A stretch of 64,000 nucleotides of DNA from Comamonadaceae bacterium (lineage in GTDB: Bacteria > Pseudomonadota > Gammaproteobacteria > Burkholderiales > Burkholderiaceae_C). Shown here one piece after another: positions 38,231 through 47,345 of the stretch; the stretch's first letter is position 1; each line of letters opens with the position of its first letter. The stretch covers positions 298,911 through 362,910 of the forward strand of contig JAIYCG010000001.1 in assembly GCA_027488115.1 (NCBI GenBank), written 5' to 3'. The notes beneath the pieces are model-generated. The model was not told the origin of the DNA and made no database searches. It was given only the letters and a program-made list of their open reading frames with translations. A program made the position numbers and the translations under genes.

Positions 38231-39580
38231 ATGTCAACTGTCTTTAACTTCACCTTCGTACCTTGGTTTCGCTCCGTGGCACCTTATATCCACATGCACC
38301 GTGGCAAAACCTTTGTCGTAGGCATTGCAGGAGAAGCCATTGCGGCGGGCAAGCTTCAGCACTTGGCCCAAGATTTAGCCCTGATTCAAAGCATGGGTGT
38401 GAAGATTGTGTTGGTCCATGGCTTTCGGCCCCAAGTGAATGAGCAACTCATGGCCAAGGGACACGTGCCCAAATACTCGCAAGGAATTCGCATTACCGAC
38501 GAAGTCGCCCTAGATTGCGCGCAAGAAGCCGCAGGCCAGTTGCGTTATGAAATTGAAGCAGCTTTCAGTCAAGGCTTGCCCAACACCCCCATGGCGGGCT
38601 CGACGGTGCGCGTTATCAGCGGCAATTTCTTAACTGCACGCCCGGTTGGCATTGTCGATGGCGTCGATTTTCAACATTCTGGATTGGTTCGCAAAGTTGA
38701 TGTTGCTGGCATTACCCAAACGCTCAAAATGGGGGCTATGGTTTTGCTTTCGCCGTTTGGTTTCTCTCCAACCGGCGAAGCTTTTAATTTGTCGATGGAA
38801 GAAGTCGCCACAAGTGTGGCCATTGAACTCCAAGCTGACAAACTGATTTTCTTGACTGAGATTCCTGGCTTGCGCATCAAGCCTGAAGAACCCGAATCGG
38901 AAGACAACCCAATTGACACCGAGTTGCCATTGGCCGCAGCAGAAACCCTGCTCAAAAAACTACCCCCAGCACTTGTTCCGACAGACATCGCCTTTTATTT
39001 ACAACATTGCGTCAAGGCCTGCAAAGAAGGCGTCGAACGCAGTCACATCTTGCCCTTCGCAGTAGATGGTGCTTTGCTGCTTGAAATTTATGTGCACGAT
39101 GGCATTGGCACCATGGTGATTGATGAGAAGTTGGAAGAACTCAGAGAAGCCACACCAGATGATGTTGGCGGTATTCTTCAATTGATAGAACCCTTCGAAA
39201 ACGATGGTACCTTGGTCAAACGCAATCGCACAGAAATTGAACGCGATGTGGACCACTACACCATCATTGAGCACGATGGCGTCATCTTTGCCTGCGCTGC
39301 GCTTTACCCTTATGCAGAAGCCAAAACAGCTGAGATGGCGGCCCTCACCGTGTCACCCCAATCTCAGGGCCAAGGGGATGGTGAAAAAATATTGAAGCGG
39401 ATCGAACAACGCGCACGGGCCATGGGTTTGGAAAGTATTTTTGTACTCACGACGCGCACCATGCATTGGTTCATCAAGCGCGGTTTTGTTCAAATGGACC
39501 CCGACTGGTTGCCAGAGGGCCGCAAGCGCAAATACAACTGGGACCGCCGCAGCCAAGTGCTGATGAAAAAACTCAGTTAA
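38231..39580 (+). CDS. argA: N-acetylglutamate synthase
   Basis: First step of arginine synthesis: acetylates glutamate with acetyl-CoA. The 449-residue protein joins an N-terminal amino-acid-kinase-like domain (about 15-285, with GKTFVVGIAGEAI and VLVHGFRPQVNEQL), which binds arginine for feedback control, to a C-terminal GNAT domain. The GNAT domain (about 300-445) has the acetyl-CoA loop QSQGQGDGEKIL. It begins MSTVFNFTFVPWFR, the usual start. Its end overlaps the convergent dsbB by eight bases. Confidence 0.95.
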   Translation: MSTVFNFTFVPWFRSVAPYIHMHRGKTFVVGIAGEAIAAGKLQHLAQDLALIQSMGVKIVLVHGFRPQVNEQLMAKGHVPKYSQGIRITDEVALDCAQEAAGQLRYEIEAAFSQGLPNTPMAGSTVRVISGNFLTARPVGIVDGVDFQHSGLVRKVDVAGITQTLKMGAMVLLSPFGFSPTGEAFNLSMEEVATSVAIELQADKLIFLTEIPGLRIKPEEPESEDNPIDTELPLAAAETLLKKLPPALVPTDIAFYLQHCVKACKEGVERSHILPFAVDGALLLEIYVHDGIGTMVIDEKLEELREATPDDVGGILQLIEPFENDGTLVKRNRTEIERDVDHYTIIEHDGVIFACAALYPYAEAKTAEMAALTVSPQSQGQGDGEKILKRIEQRARAMGLESIFVLTTRTMHWFIKRGFVQMDPDWLPEGRKRKYNWDRRSQVLMKKLS

Positions 39581-40097
39581 AGGGTTCTAATGTTGGCGCG
39601 GCTCGAAACAAGCCGTCGCGCAAGCGCAGCACAAGCATCAAGACAAAGATGCCCGTGAAAACAAGGAAAGACCAATTGGCAATAGAACCTCCTAAAAAGG
39701 TCCAATCAATTTTGGTGCAATCGCCACTGCCCTTGAAAATCATTGGCACTGCCCGCTGAAGCGGAAAGTTTTCAATCATGCCGTAAAAATCTCGGCCGCA
39801 AGACACCACCTCGGGTGGATACCATTGCAGCCATGTTTGTCGTGCTGCCACAAAGGCTCCGAAACCAGCCGTGAGCAGCACCAACCATGACATCCAAACA
39901 GAACGCCTTGGCGCCTTGGCACTGGCCCCTAACCCACACCACACCATGACGCCAATGAGCGCATAACGCTGCACGATGCACATGGGACAAGGCTCTAAAC
40001 CCAAGTGATTTTGCAAGTACAAAATACCAAAAGCCAGCATGCCAAGGGAAGCAACAGCCACCAAAGCCAAGCAGCGGTGTGTGGGGATGTGGATCAA
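39573..40097 (-). CDS. dsbB: Disulfide bond formation protein B
   Basis: Inner-membrane quinone reductase that reoxidises DsbA. The 174 residues form four hydrophobic segments. The redox pairs are the CPMC motif in LEPCPMCIVQRY and the second periplasmic pair, Cys in VVSCGRDF and in GSGDCTKIDW. It sits three bases from fpr on the same strand (fpr upstream), so the two may share a transcript. Confidence 0.94.
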   Translation of the reverse strand: MIHIPTHRCLALVAVASLGMLAFGILYLQNHLGLEPCPMCIVQRYALIGVMVWCGLGASAKAPRRSVWMSWLVLLTAGFGAFVAARQTWLQWYPPEVVSCGRDFYGMIENFPLQRAVPMIFKGSGDCTKIDWTFLGGSIANWSFLVFTGIFVLMLVLRLRDGLFRAAPTLEPFN

Positions 40098-40100
40098 GAG

Positions 40101-40877
40101 TTAGCTTTCTACAAAAGCCCGTTCTATCACGAACTGCCCAGGGGTACTGGTATTGCCCTCAACAAAGCCGCGTTTTTCACACAAAGCTTTGAGGTCGCGC
40201 AACATTTCAGGGCTGCCGCAAATCATGACGCGATCTTCTACTGCGTTCAAAGTTGGAAGACCAAGGTCTGAACTGATGGTGCCGTTTTCTAACAATTCAG
40301 TGACCCGGCCTTGATGTTCAAATGCTTCACGCGTGACAGTGGGGTAGTACAAAAGTTGCTTGCTGACCATCTCACCCAAAAACTCATTTTGTGGCAACTC
40401 TTTGGTAATGTAGTCGTGGTAGGCAAGCTCTTTCACTTCACGAACACCGTGCAACAACACCACTTGCTCAAATCGCTCGTAGGTCTCAGGATCGCGAATG
40501 ATGCTCATAAAGGGCGCAAGGCCCGTGCCTGTTCCAATAAGGTACAAACGCTTGGCCGGGGTGAGGTAATCTATGAGCAAAGTGCCTGTGGGTTTGCGGC
40601 CTACCACAATGGTGTCACCCACTTGAATGTGTTGCAGCTTGGATGTCAAAGGGCCATCTTGAACCTTGATGCTCAAAAACTCTAAGTGTTCTTCGTAATT
40701 GGCGCTGGCAATGCTGTAGGCACGAAGCAAGGGTTTGCCGTTGTCGCCTCTGAGGCCAATCATGGTGAAATGACCATTCGAAAAACGGAGTGCCTGATCT
40801 CGTGTGGTGGTGAAACTGAACAGCCTATCGGTCCAATGGTGAACGCTCAGGACTTTTTCTTCTAAAAATGCACTCAT
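40101..40877 (-). CDS. fpr: Ferredoxin-NADP(+) reductase, Fpr family
   Basis: FAD enzyme moving electrons between NADPH and ferredoxin or flavodoxin. The 258 residues from the ATG at 40877 show the FAD motif RAYSIAS, the NADP-binding GTGTGLAPFMS and a C-terminal FVIERAFVE, all typical of bacterial subclass Fpr. A longer reading to 40904 would add nine residues unlike the family. Divergent from yggX, a pairing that suits joint oxidative-stress control because both are SoxRS members in E. coli. Confidence 0.93.
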   Translation of the reverse strand: MSAFLEEKVLSVHHWTDRLFSFTTTRDQALRFSNGHFTMIGLRGDNGKPLLRAYSIASANYEEHLEFLSIKVQDGPLTSKLQHIQVGDTIVVGRKPTGTLLIDYLTPAKRLYLIGTGTGLAPFMSIIRDPETYERFEQVVLLHGVREVKELAYHDYITKELPQNEFLGEMVSKQLLYYPTVTREAFEHQGRVTELLENGTISSDLGLPTLNAVEDRVMICGSPEMLRDLKALCEKRGFVEGNTSTPGQFVIERAFVES

Positions 40878-40993
40878 AAAACTTACGGAATTTAAACAAA
40901 ACAAGCCATTTTCAGGCTTATTTGCTTGTAATGGAAATACAATAATTTTATATCCCTATATGCAACTCATCTTAAGAAATATCAAGGAACATC

Positions 40994-41269
40994 ATGGCGC
41001 GCACTGTTAAATGCATCAAATTAGAAACTGAAGCAGAAGGCCTCGACTTTCCACCCTACCCAGGTGACTTAGGCAAACGCATTTGGGAAAACGTCAGCAA
41101 AGAAGCTTGGGCCGCATGGTTGAAACATCAGACCATGTTGGTCAATGAGAACCGTTTAAACTTGGCAGACGCCCGTGCGCGTCAGTACTTGGCTCGTCAA
41201 ATGGAGAACCATTTCTTTGGTTCAGGTGCCGATGCCGCCCAAGGTTATGTCCCACCCACCAACCCCTAA
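40994..41269 (+). CDS. yggX: Fe(2+)-trafficking protein
   Basis: Small 91-residue protein that protects iron-sulfur clusters and labile iron from oxidation. It contains the family pattern RTVKCIKL with its single conserved Cys, the [13 protein letters not shown] block and [25 protein letters not shown] lies before the ATG. Its 3' end overlaps the proposed start of mnmC. Confidence 0.96.
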   Translation: MARTVKCIKLETEAEGLDFPPYPGDLGKRIWENVSKEAWAAWLKHQTMLVNENRLNLADARARQYLARQMENHFFGSGADAAQGYVPPTNP

Positions 41270-43001
41270 TTTTCACGCCAGTCATTGGAAAAACAGGCCC
41301 GCCTGTCAAACTAATTGGCACGCATTGGAAACAGAGTTTGGTCGGGGTGACTCATTTCTAGAAACCATCAAAGCCTGGCGAACAAACCTCAACTCACCGC
41401 GCACGCTTTTTTTCACTGCATTCGCAAGCGAAACACCCACCGAACTTCCCACTGAACTGGCGCAAGTTTGCTTTGGACTGTTGCCGGGTGTTCACCGCAT
41501 CTTGTTCGAGGGGGGGCAAATTCAATTGACCTTGTGCGTTGGCGTTGTACCGCTTATTGCCAAAGAAATTGACATTGCAGCAGACAGTCTGTGCATTGGC
41601 AAACTGGAGGCATGGGGTGCAAAGACATTGTCTCGCTTGTGCCAATTGGGCTCACAAATTAAATGGCTCGATGCCCAAGAAGCCACTGTTCAAGAAATGG
41701 TCCTAGCAGGCTTTTGTTTAACACCTGATGTGCCAAATGCATCAACGGCAACTTACTGTCCACCTTGGAAAATTAAAACTTCATTGCGTCAGCGAACAAG
41801 CGTTGCACACTCTGCAAAGCCAAGCCAGAGTGTTGATGCCGTTGTCATAGGCGCGGGTTTAGCGGGCTCGGCCGTAGCGCACAGTTTGGCTAAAAGAGGC
41901 TGGCAAGTGGAAGTACTGGACAAGGGGCATGCATTAGGCGCAGGAGCATCCGGCCTACCCGCTGGCCTCTTTGCCACACATGTTTCGCCCGACAACAATG
42001 TGCTCTCCCGCATCACACGCGACGGCGTGCGCGCCACAGTTCAACGTGCACAAGAGTTACTTGAGCACGGACGCGACTGGCAACTGTCTCAATTGTTAGA
42101 ACACCGCTTCGCTGGAAAAAGACAATTGCCAAAGGGCAGCTTGTGGCCAAGCGCGGGTCATGATTGGACCACCGAGGCCAGTGAAACTCAAAAGTGCAAT
42201 GCAGGCCTGAATAAAAGTTCTTCTGCACTTTGGCATGTCATCGCTGGATGGATTCAGACTCAAGCTTTGGTGAAGGCTCAGCTTCGACATGCCAACATCC
42301 GCTTGTCAATTCAAAAAACCATCGCCAAACTCAAACGCAAAGACAATCTTTGGCAATGTCTCGATGCTTCAGGTCATGTTGTGGCACACGCGCCTCAACT
42401 CATCATTGCCAATGCATTTGATGGCCAAGCTTTGATTGACAGCATTGACATTGATTCGAAAACACCTGTTCGCCCTCACCTACCGGCCACAGCCTTAAGA
42501 GGCCAAGTGACGTGGGGACCTATGAGCCTGTTGCCCGCACAACTGTGCAAGCAGCTGCCAAGCTTCCCAGTGAATGGCCATGGCAGTTACATCGGCCATT
42601 TCAAACCTGTTCATGCCGCCGTGCTTGAACCCTATTGGATTGTGGGATCTAGCTTTCAACGCAATGACTTTGATCTAAAAACCTGTGATACAGACCAGTT
42701 GTCGAACAGGCAACAATGGGCCGAGCTCATGCCTGAATGGCAGAACGACATCCTTCACATTGACCTTGAGCAGACCTCATCTTGGGCCGCCATTCGCATG
42801 GCGCTTCCAGATCGGCTGCCTGCAGTGGGTGAGTTTGACCATCCCGAATTCAAGGGCTTGAATGTATGCACAGGCATGGGGGCAAGAGGCATCAGCTGGT
42901 CCGTGTTGTGTGGCGAATTATTGGTCGCACAATTGAATCAAGAGCCACTGCCCATGGCTGTATCTTTAGCCAAGCTCATGGCCGCTTCAAGATTTGGCTA
43001 A
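41247..43001 (+). CDS. mnmC: MnmC-like protein: intact FAD oxidoreductase half, degenerate methyltransferase half
   Basis: MnmC finishes the mnm5 side chain at U34 of some tRNAs: the FAD domain removes the carboxymethyl part and the methyltransferase adds a methyl group. Here the C-terminal half (from about residue 195) is normal, with the FAD motif [16 protein letters not shown] and the [13 protein letters not shown] block. The first 190 residues align only in outline with the methyltransferase. The SAM loop reads [10 protein letters not shown] at about 28-37 where the family has ETGFGLGxNF-like sequence, and the DGFxPxKNPxMW motif is absent ([14 protein letters not shown] at that place). 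Methyl transfer is therefore probably lost. The start (ATG 41247, 23 bases inside yggX) is weakly supported. Confidence 0.82.
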   Translation: MSHPPTPNFHASHWKNRPACQTNWHALETEFGRGDSFLETIKAWRTNLNSPRTLFFTAFASETPTELPTELAQVCFGLLPGVHRILFEGGQIQLTLCVGVVPLIAKEIDIAADSLCIGKLEAWGAKTLSRLCQLGSQIKWLDAQEATVQEMVLAGFCLTPDVPNASTATYCPPWKIKTSLRQRTSVAHSAKPSQSVDAVVIGAGLAGSAVAHSLAKRGWQVEVLDKGHALGAGASGLPAGLFATHVSPDNNVLSRITRDGVRATVQRAQELLEHGRDWQLSQLLEHRFAGKRQLPKGSLWPSAGHDWTTEASETQKCNAGLNKSSSALWHVIAGWIQTQALVKAQLRHANIRLSIQKTIAKLKRKDNLWQCLDASGHVVAHAPQLIIANAFDGQALIDSIDIDSKTPVRPHLPATALRGQVTWGPMSLLPAQLCKQLPSFPVNGHGSYIGHFKPVHAAVLEPYWIVGSSFQRNDFDLKTCDTDQLSNRQQWAELMPEWQNDILHIDLEQTSSWAAIRMALPDRLPAVGEFDHPEFKGLNVCTGMGARGISWSVLCGELLVAQLNQEPLPMAVSLAKLMAASRFG

Positions 43002-43003
43002 GG

Positions 43004-44212
43004 TCACTGTTGTGCAGCGGCAGGCCTGCGAGCTTTCACATAAGCATCTGTAGGCTGGTAGTTTTTGCCATCGGCATAACGCCATTGCGTCATGCTGCCT
43101 TGGTTTCCACGAACGTCTAGCTTGCCAACAAAGGCACCCATGGTGGACTGTTGGTCGATGGCCCGGAATTCTGCTGGGCCAAAGGGCGTGCTGAATTTCA
43201 AGCCTCGCATGGCCAACACCAACTTTTCATTGTCAGTGGTACCTGCTTTTTTGATCGCCGCAAAAATAGCTTGCATGGTGGCATAGCCCACAACAGAACC
43301 TAGCTTGGGGTTCTCTCTGAATTTTTTGTAATAGTTGGCCGCAAAAGAAGCATGCTCCTTGCTGTCAATTTGATCCCATGGATAGCCCGTGACGATCCAG
43401 CCCTTAGGGGTTTCGTCTTTCAAAACCTCCAAGTACTCAGGTTCGCCTGACAACATGGAAACCACGGGAACCTTTGGAAAAATACTGCGCTGATTTCCCT
43501 CGCGCACCAGCTTGGCCAAATCCGCCCCAAAGGTCACGTTGAAAATAGCATCGGGTTTGCTTTGCATGAGCGCACTCAAGCTGCTGCCCGCATCAATTTT
43601 TCCAAGTGCGGGCCATTGCTCACCCACAAATTCAACATCGGGCCTTTTGGCCTTCAACAACTCTTTGAAACTGGCCACGGCACTTTGCCCATATTCATAA
43701 TTGGGTGCCAAAGTGGCCCAACGCTTAGCTGGCAACTTTGCGGCTTCCTCTACCAACATAGCGGCTTGCATGTAGGTGCTGGCGCGCAAACGGAAGGTAT
43801 AGCGGTTGCCCTTGTCCCAAACAATGGCGTCGGTTAGAGGTTCACTGGCCACAAAAAGGCGCTTGTTTTTACCCGCATGATCGGCCAGGGCCAATCCCAC
43901 GTTGGACAAGAAACCACCTGCCAGCACATCCACTTTCTCTTGACTGGTGAGCTCAATTGCATGGCGCAAGGCATCTTCGGGCTTGCCGGCATCGTCACGC
44001 GCTATAACTTCTACTTTGCGACCCAACAAACCTCCTGTCGCATTGATTTCCTCCACAGCAAGTTGCCACCCTTGTTTGTAGGGCTGCGTAAATTGAGGAA
44101 TGGCTGAATAGCTGTTGATTTCGCCTATTCGAATGGGAGTCTGCCCTTGCGCAGACAAGCCAGTCATGGAGGCCAATGCCGCAACCCAAGCAGTCAAAAA
44201 CCAAGACTTCAT
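43004..44212 (-). CDS. Orphan ABC transporter substrate-binding protein, Liv type
   Basis: Exported periplasmic binding protein of 402 residues with a signal peptide ending near LSAQGQT. Its type I periplasmic-binding fold contains IRIGEINSYSAIPQFTQPYKQG (in part: RIGEINSYSAIPQF) and GGLLGRKVEVIARDD. No permease or ATPase gene adjoins it, so it would have to work with a transporter encoded elsewhere, perhaps the Liv-type one at 30-33 kb. Substrate unknown. Divergent from the sulfate-reduction operon and convergent with mnmC three bases apart. Confidence 0.88.
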   Translation of the reverse strand: MKSWFLTAWVAALASMTGLSAQGQTPIRIGEINSYSAIPQFTQPYKQGWQLAVEEINATGGLLGRKVEVIARDDAGKPEDALRHAIELTSQEKVDVLAGGFLSNVGLALADHAGKNKRLFVASEPLTDAIVWDKGNRYTFRLRASTYMQAAMLVEEAAKLPAKRWATLAPNYEYGQSAVASFKELLKAKRPDVEFVGEQWPALGKIDAGSSLSALMQSKPDAIFNVTFGADLAKLVREGNQRSIFPKVPVVSMLSGEPEYLEVLKDETPKGWIVTGYPWDQIDSKEHASFAANYYKKFRENPKLGSVVGYATMQAIFAAIKKAGTTDNEKLVLAMRGLKFSTPFGPAEFRAIDQQSTMGAFVGKLDVRGNQGSMTQWRYADGKNYQPTDAYVKARRPAAAQQ

Positions 44213-44412
44213 TTCAAACTCCTTAAAACCGAAACTGTATCAGCAAGCCAAATCCCAGTCGCTTTGGAGACATTTACCCTTCCTGTAGAGGTCAATCCTT
44301 ATGATCAAAATGCATATATGTCAAACGATTAAGTAGTTTGAAATGGCATAAAGAGCGCGTAGAGTTCAGACCTTATTCGGCCCTTGCCGACTCTTTCATT
44401 GATTTCAAGCAG

Positions 44413-46197
44413 ATGTACCACTACACAGAATTCGACCGGCAGTTTGTCAAATTGCGCGCAGCTCAGCATCGAGATCAGCTTGAACGCTGGCAAAAAGGCC
44501 AGCTGGCCGATGATGAATTTCGGCCTTTGCGCCTACAAAACGGCTGGTACGTACAGCGCTATGCGCCCATGCTTCGGGTGGCTGTGCCTTATGGCGAAAT
44601 ATCCAGCAAGCAATTGAGCGTGTTGGCAACCATTGCCAAAGACTACGATCAACCCGAAGAGGCCTTGTTTGCCAAAGCCCAAGAACAACAAGACTTGCTG
44701 CCTGGCAAATCACCCAAATTGATCAAAGGTTACGGCCATTTCACAACCCGCCAAAACGTTCAATTCAATTGGATTCCATTGAGCAAGTCTGCCGATGTCA
44801 TGGACTTGTTGGCCACTGTGGACATGCACGGCATTCAAACCAGCGGCAACTGCATTCGCAACATCACCACCGACGAATTGGCAGGTGTGGCCGTTGACGA
44901 GGTGGTCGACCCTCGGCCCTACGCTGAAATTTTGCGGCAATGGAGCACCTTGCACCCTGAGTTTGCTTTCTTGCCGCGCAAGTTCAAAATTGCCATCACC
45001 GGTGCAAGTGAAGACCGCGCCGCTATCGGCTGGCACGACGTGGGCTTGCAATTGGTGAAAGACGTCAAAGGGGAAATTGGCTTCAAAGTATGGGTCGGTG
45101 GTGGCATGGGCAGAACGCCAGTCATTGGCACCCTGATTCGTGAATTCTTGCCATGGCAACAGATCATGAATTTCCTCGAAGCGGTCGTGCGCGTTTACAA
45201 CCGCTGGGGTCGTCGTGACAACATTTACAAGGCACGCATCAAAATTTTGGTCAAAGCCGAAGGTCAGCGCTACATCGATGAAGTTGAAGCCGAGTTCAAT
45301 GACATCGTGAACAAGGACGGTGGCCCCCACACCATCACGCAAGCAGAATTCGATCGTGTGGCTGCCTGTTTTGTGGCCCCTGAAATGACCGAGCGGGTTG
45401 AAATTTCTAACAATGCCAATTTGAATGATCCTGCGTTTCTACGCTGGCTCAAGCAAAACGTTGTGGCCCATCAAAACCCAGGCCTACGCGCTGTGAGCTT
45501 GTCATTCAAACGCTTGGGCTTGGCCCCCGGCGATGCCACAGCCGAGCAACTCGAGGCATCTGCAAAATTGGTCGCCAAGTATTCACGCGGCGAAGCGCGG
45601 GTGACGCACTCTCAAAATTTGGTCTTGCCTTGGGTTGATGAGACACATTTATTCGACTTGTGGCAAGAGGCCAAAGCTTTGGGCTTGGCGAGTCCCAACA
45701 TTGGCTTGCTGAACGACATGATTGCGTGCCCCGGTGGCGACTATTGCGCCTTGGCCAATGCGCGCGCCATTCCAGTGGCCGCAGCCATTTCAGAGCGTTA
45801 CCAAGACTTGGATGAGTTAGACGATCTGGGTCCAATCGACCTGCACATCAGTGGTTGCATCAACTCCTGTGGTCATCATCACAGCGGACACATCGGCATT
45901 TTGGGCGTCGATAAAGATGGCAAAGAATGGTACCAAGTAACCTTGGGCGGCTCTGACGGTTCTGAGCTTTCAGGCCCTGCTGGCCCCGGCAAAGTGGTTG
46001 GACCCTCTTTTTCTGCTTCTGAAGTTCCCGAGGTCATTGAAGCGGTGATCAACAAATACCTTGAGCTTCGCTTGCCTACCCAGCAAGGCGATCACGGCCG
46101 CAACGAATACTTCATTGAAACCCTGCGACGCGCTGGTCAAGATGCATTTAAAACGGCTGCCAACTCAGCACGTCACCCTGAGCCTGCCCTAGCTTGA
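44413..46197 (+). CDS. cysI: Sulfite/nitrite reductase hemoprotein (CysI-type)
   Basis: Siroheme and [4Fe-4S] enzyme reducing sulfite to sulfide. The 594 residues hold two ferredoxin-like halves and the cluster ligands C-x5-C in ACPGGDYCAL and C-x3-C in SGCINSCGHHHSGH. Siroheme-binding Arg/Lys patterns such as GYGHFTTRQNVQF are visible. The start is the ATG at 44413 (MYHYTEFDRQFV), standard for betaproteobacterial members; a longer TTG reading from 44338 is not supported. First gene of cysI-DUF934-cysH-cysD-cysN. A nitrite reductase is less likely given these neighbours. Confidence 0.93.
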   Translation: MYHYTEFDRQFVKLRAAQHRDQLERWQKGQLADDEFRPLRLQNGWYVQRYAPMLRVAVPYGEISSKQLSVLATIAKDYDQPEEALFAKAQEQQDLLPGKSPKLIKGYGHFTTRQNVQFNWIPLSKSADVMDLLATVDMHGIQTSGNCIRNITTDELAGVAVDEVVDPRPYAEILRQWSTLHPEFAFLPRKFKIAITGASEDRAAIGWHDVGLQLVKDVKGEIGFKVWVGGGMGRTPVIGTLIREFLPWQQIMNFLEAVVRVYNRWGRRDNIYKARIKILVKAEGQRYIDEVEAEFNDIVNKDGGPHTITQAEFDRVAACFVAPEMTERVEISNNANLNDPAFLRWLKQNVVAHQNPGLRAVSLSFKRLGLAPGDATAEQLEASAKLVAKYSRGEARVTHSQNLVLPWVDETHLFDLWQEAKALGLASPNIGLLNDMIACPGGDYCALANARAIPVAAAISERYQDLDELDDLGPIDLHISGCINSCGHHHSGHIGILGVDKDGKEWYQVTLGGSDGSELSGPAGPGKVVGPSFSASEVPEVIEAVINKYLELRLPTQQGDHGRNEYFIETLRRAGQDAFKTAANSARHPEPALA

Positions 46198-46214
46198 ACC
46201 GATTGCAGTTACAA

Positions 46215-46598
46215 ATGAAAATACTTTCAAACAATGAACACAGCATCAATGCGTCTGATGCCAGTGTCATCAGCATCAGCAATGATCAAGACCCTCGCAG
46301 TGTGTCACTTGATGGCGTGAAACGCATCGACTTGCACTTTCCAAAATTCACCGATGGCAGGGCTTACAGCCAAGCTTTTTTATTGCGCCGTCGCCTTGGC
46401 TTTCAAGGTGAAATTCGCGCAACGGGCGACGTGTTGATTGACCAATTGGTGTCCATGGCCCGCACAGGCTTTGATGTGGCCGTGCTGCGAGAAGGCTTAG
46501 ACGCTGGCGCAGCGCAACGCCAATTTGATCGCTTCCCAGATTTTTACCAAGGCTCAGCGCTAGAGACGAAGCCTCTTTTTGCAAAGCATGCACCTTGA
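46215..46598 (+). CDS. DUF934 family protein of the sulfate-reduction operon
   Basis: A 127-residue protein with the DUF934 core, including GRAYSQAFLLRRRLGFQGEI, the RATGDVLIDQL-like ATGDVLIDQLVSMARTGFD and the ending FYQGSA. The family is nearly always found next to cysI or cysH in beta- and alphaproteobacteria. Its function is unproven; a role in sulfite reductase maturation or electron supply has been supposed because these operons lack cysJ. No cysteines for a cluster are evident. It begins 17 bases after cysI and ends two bases before cysH. Confidence 0.85.
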   Translation: MKILSNNEHSINASDASVISISNDQDPRSVSLDGVKRIDLHFPKFTDGRAYSQAFLLRRRLGFQGEIRATGDVLIDQLVSMARTGFDVAVLREGLDAGAAQRQFDRFPDFYQGSALETKPLFAKHAP

Positions 46599-46600
46599 GT

Positions 46601-47320
46601 ATGTCGTCCATTTCTGTGCACGCCAAGCCCAGTACAAACTTTGCTGAAAAAGTATTTGAAACTCTGGCTTTGTTGCAACAAGCTGTTGCCGAATTCAGTC
46701 CTGTCACCCAAGCTTCCAGCTTGGGAGCAGAAGACGTTGTGATCACCCACCTCAATAACCAACATCGCTTGAATATGCCTGTCTTTGTCTTGGAAACAGG
46801 CGCACTTCATCGCGAAACATTGGCTCTTTTAGAGCGCACACAAGCACACTCAAAAGTACCTGTGAACGTTTACCGACCTTCCAATGAGAAAGTCATTGCC
46901 TTCGTCAAAACACATGGCCAAGATGCCATGTACCAAAGCATTGAACTTCGCAAAGCTTGCTGTCAAGTGCGAAAACTCGAACCCTTGGCAGAGGCCCTCA
47001 AAGGTCAGCGGGCGTGGGTTACCGGCTTGCGCCGAGAACAATCTCACAACCGCGCAGAGGTGCCTTTGATTGATCGCACTGACCTGGCTACCAAAGGCCA
47101 AATCAAGCTCAACCCACTGGCCAATTGGACATGGGGCGATGTGTGGCACTACATCGCTGAAAACAAGGTGGACTACAACCCTTTGCACGATCAGTTTTTC
47201 CCCAGCATTGGTTGCGCACCCTGCACCCGTGCCATTAGCCTGGGCGAAGAATTTCGCGCTGGCCGATGGTGGTGGGAAGACGAAGCGGCCAAAGAGTGTG
47301 GCTTGCATGCCAAAACATAA
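46601..47320 (+). CDS. cysH: Assimilatory adenylylsulfate (APS) reductase
   Basis: Reduces activated sulfate to sulfite with thioredoxin. The 239 residues carry the [4Fe-4S] ligand pattern: CC in RKACCQVRKLEPL and C-x2-C in GCAPCTRAI. This marks the APS-using (CysH of plant/bacterial APS type) rather than the PAPS-using enzyme. The catalytic Cys sits in the C-terminal KECGLH. The absence of a cysC kinase gene or domain in the operon fits APS as the direct substrate. Confidence 0.93.
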   Translation: MSSISVHAKPSTNFAEKVFETLALLQQAVAEFSPVTQASSLGAEDVVITHLNNQHRLNMPVFVLETGALHRETLALLERTQAHSKVPVNVYRPSNEKVIAFVKTHGQDAMYQSIELRKACCQVRKLEPLAEALKGQRAWVTGLRREQSHNRAEVPLIDRTDLATKGQIKLNPLANWTWGDVWHYIAENKVDYNPLHDQFFPSIGCAPCTRAISLGEEFRAGRWWWEDEAAKECGLHAKT

Positions 47321-47345
47321 AAACGACTTCGAAAAAGAAGGCCTC

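Noticed and set aside
44710..45342. 210-codon frame opposite cysI
   Set aside because: Antisense shadow of a strongly conserved hemoprotein gene.
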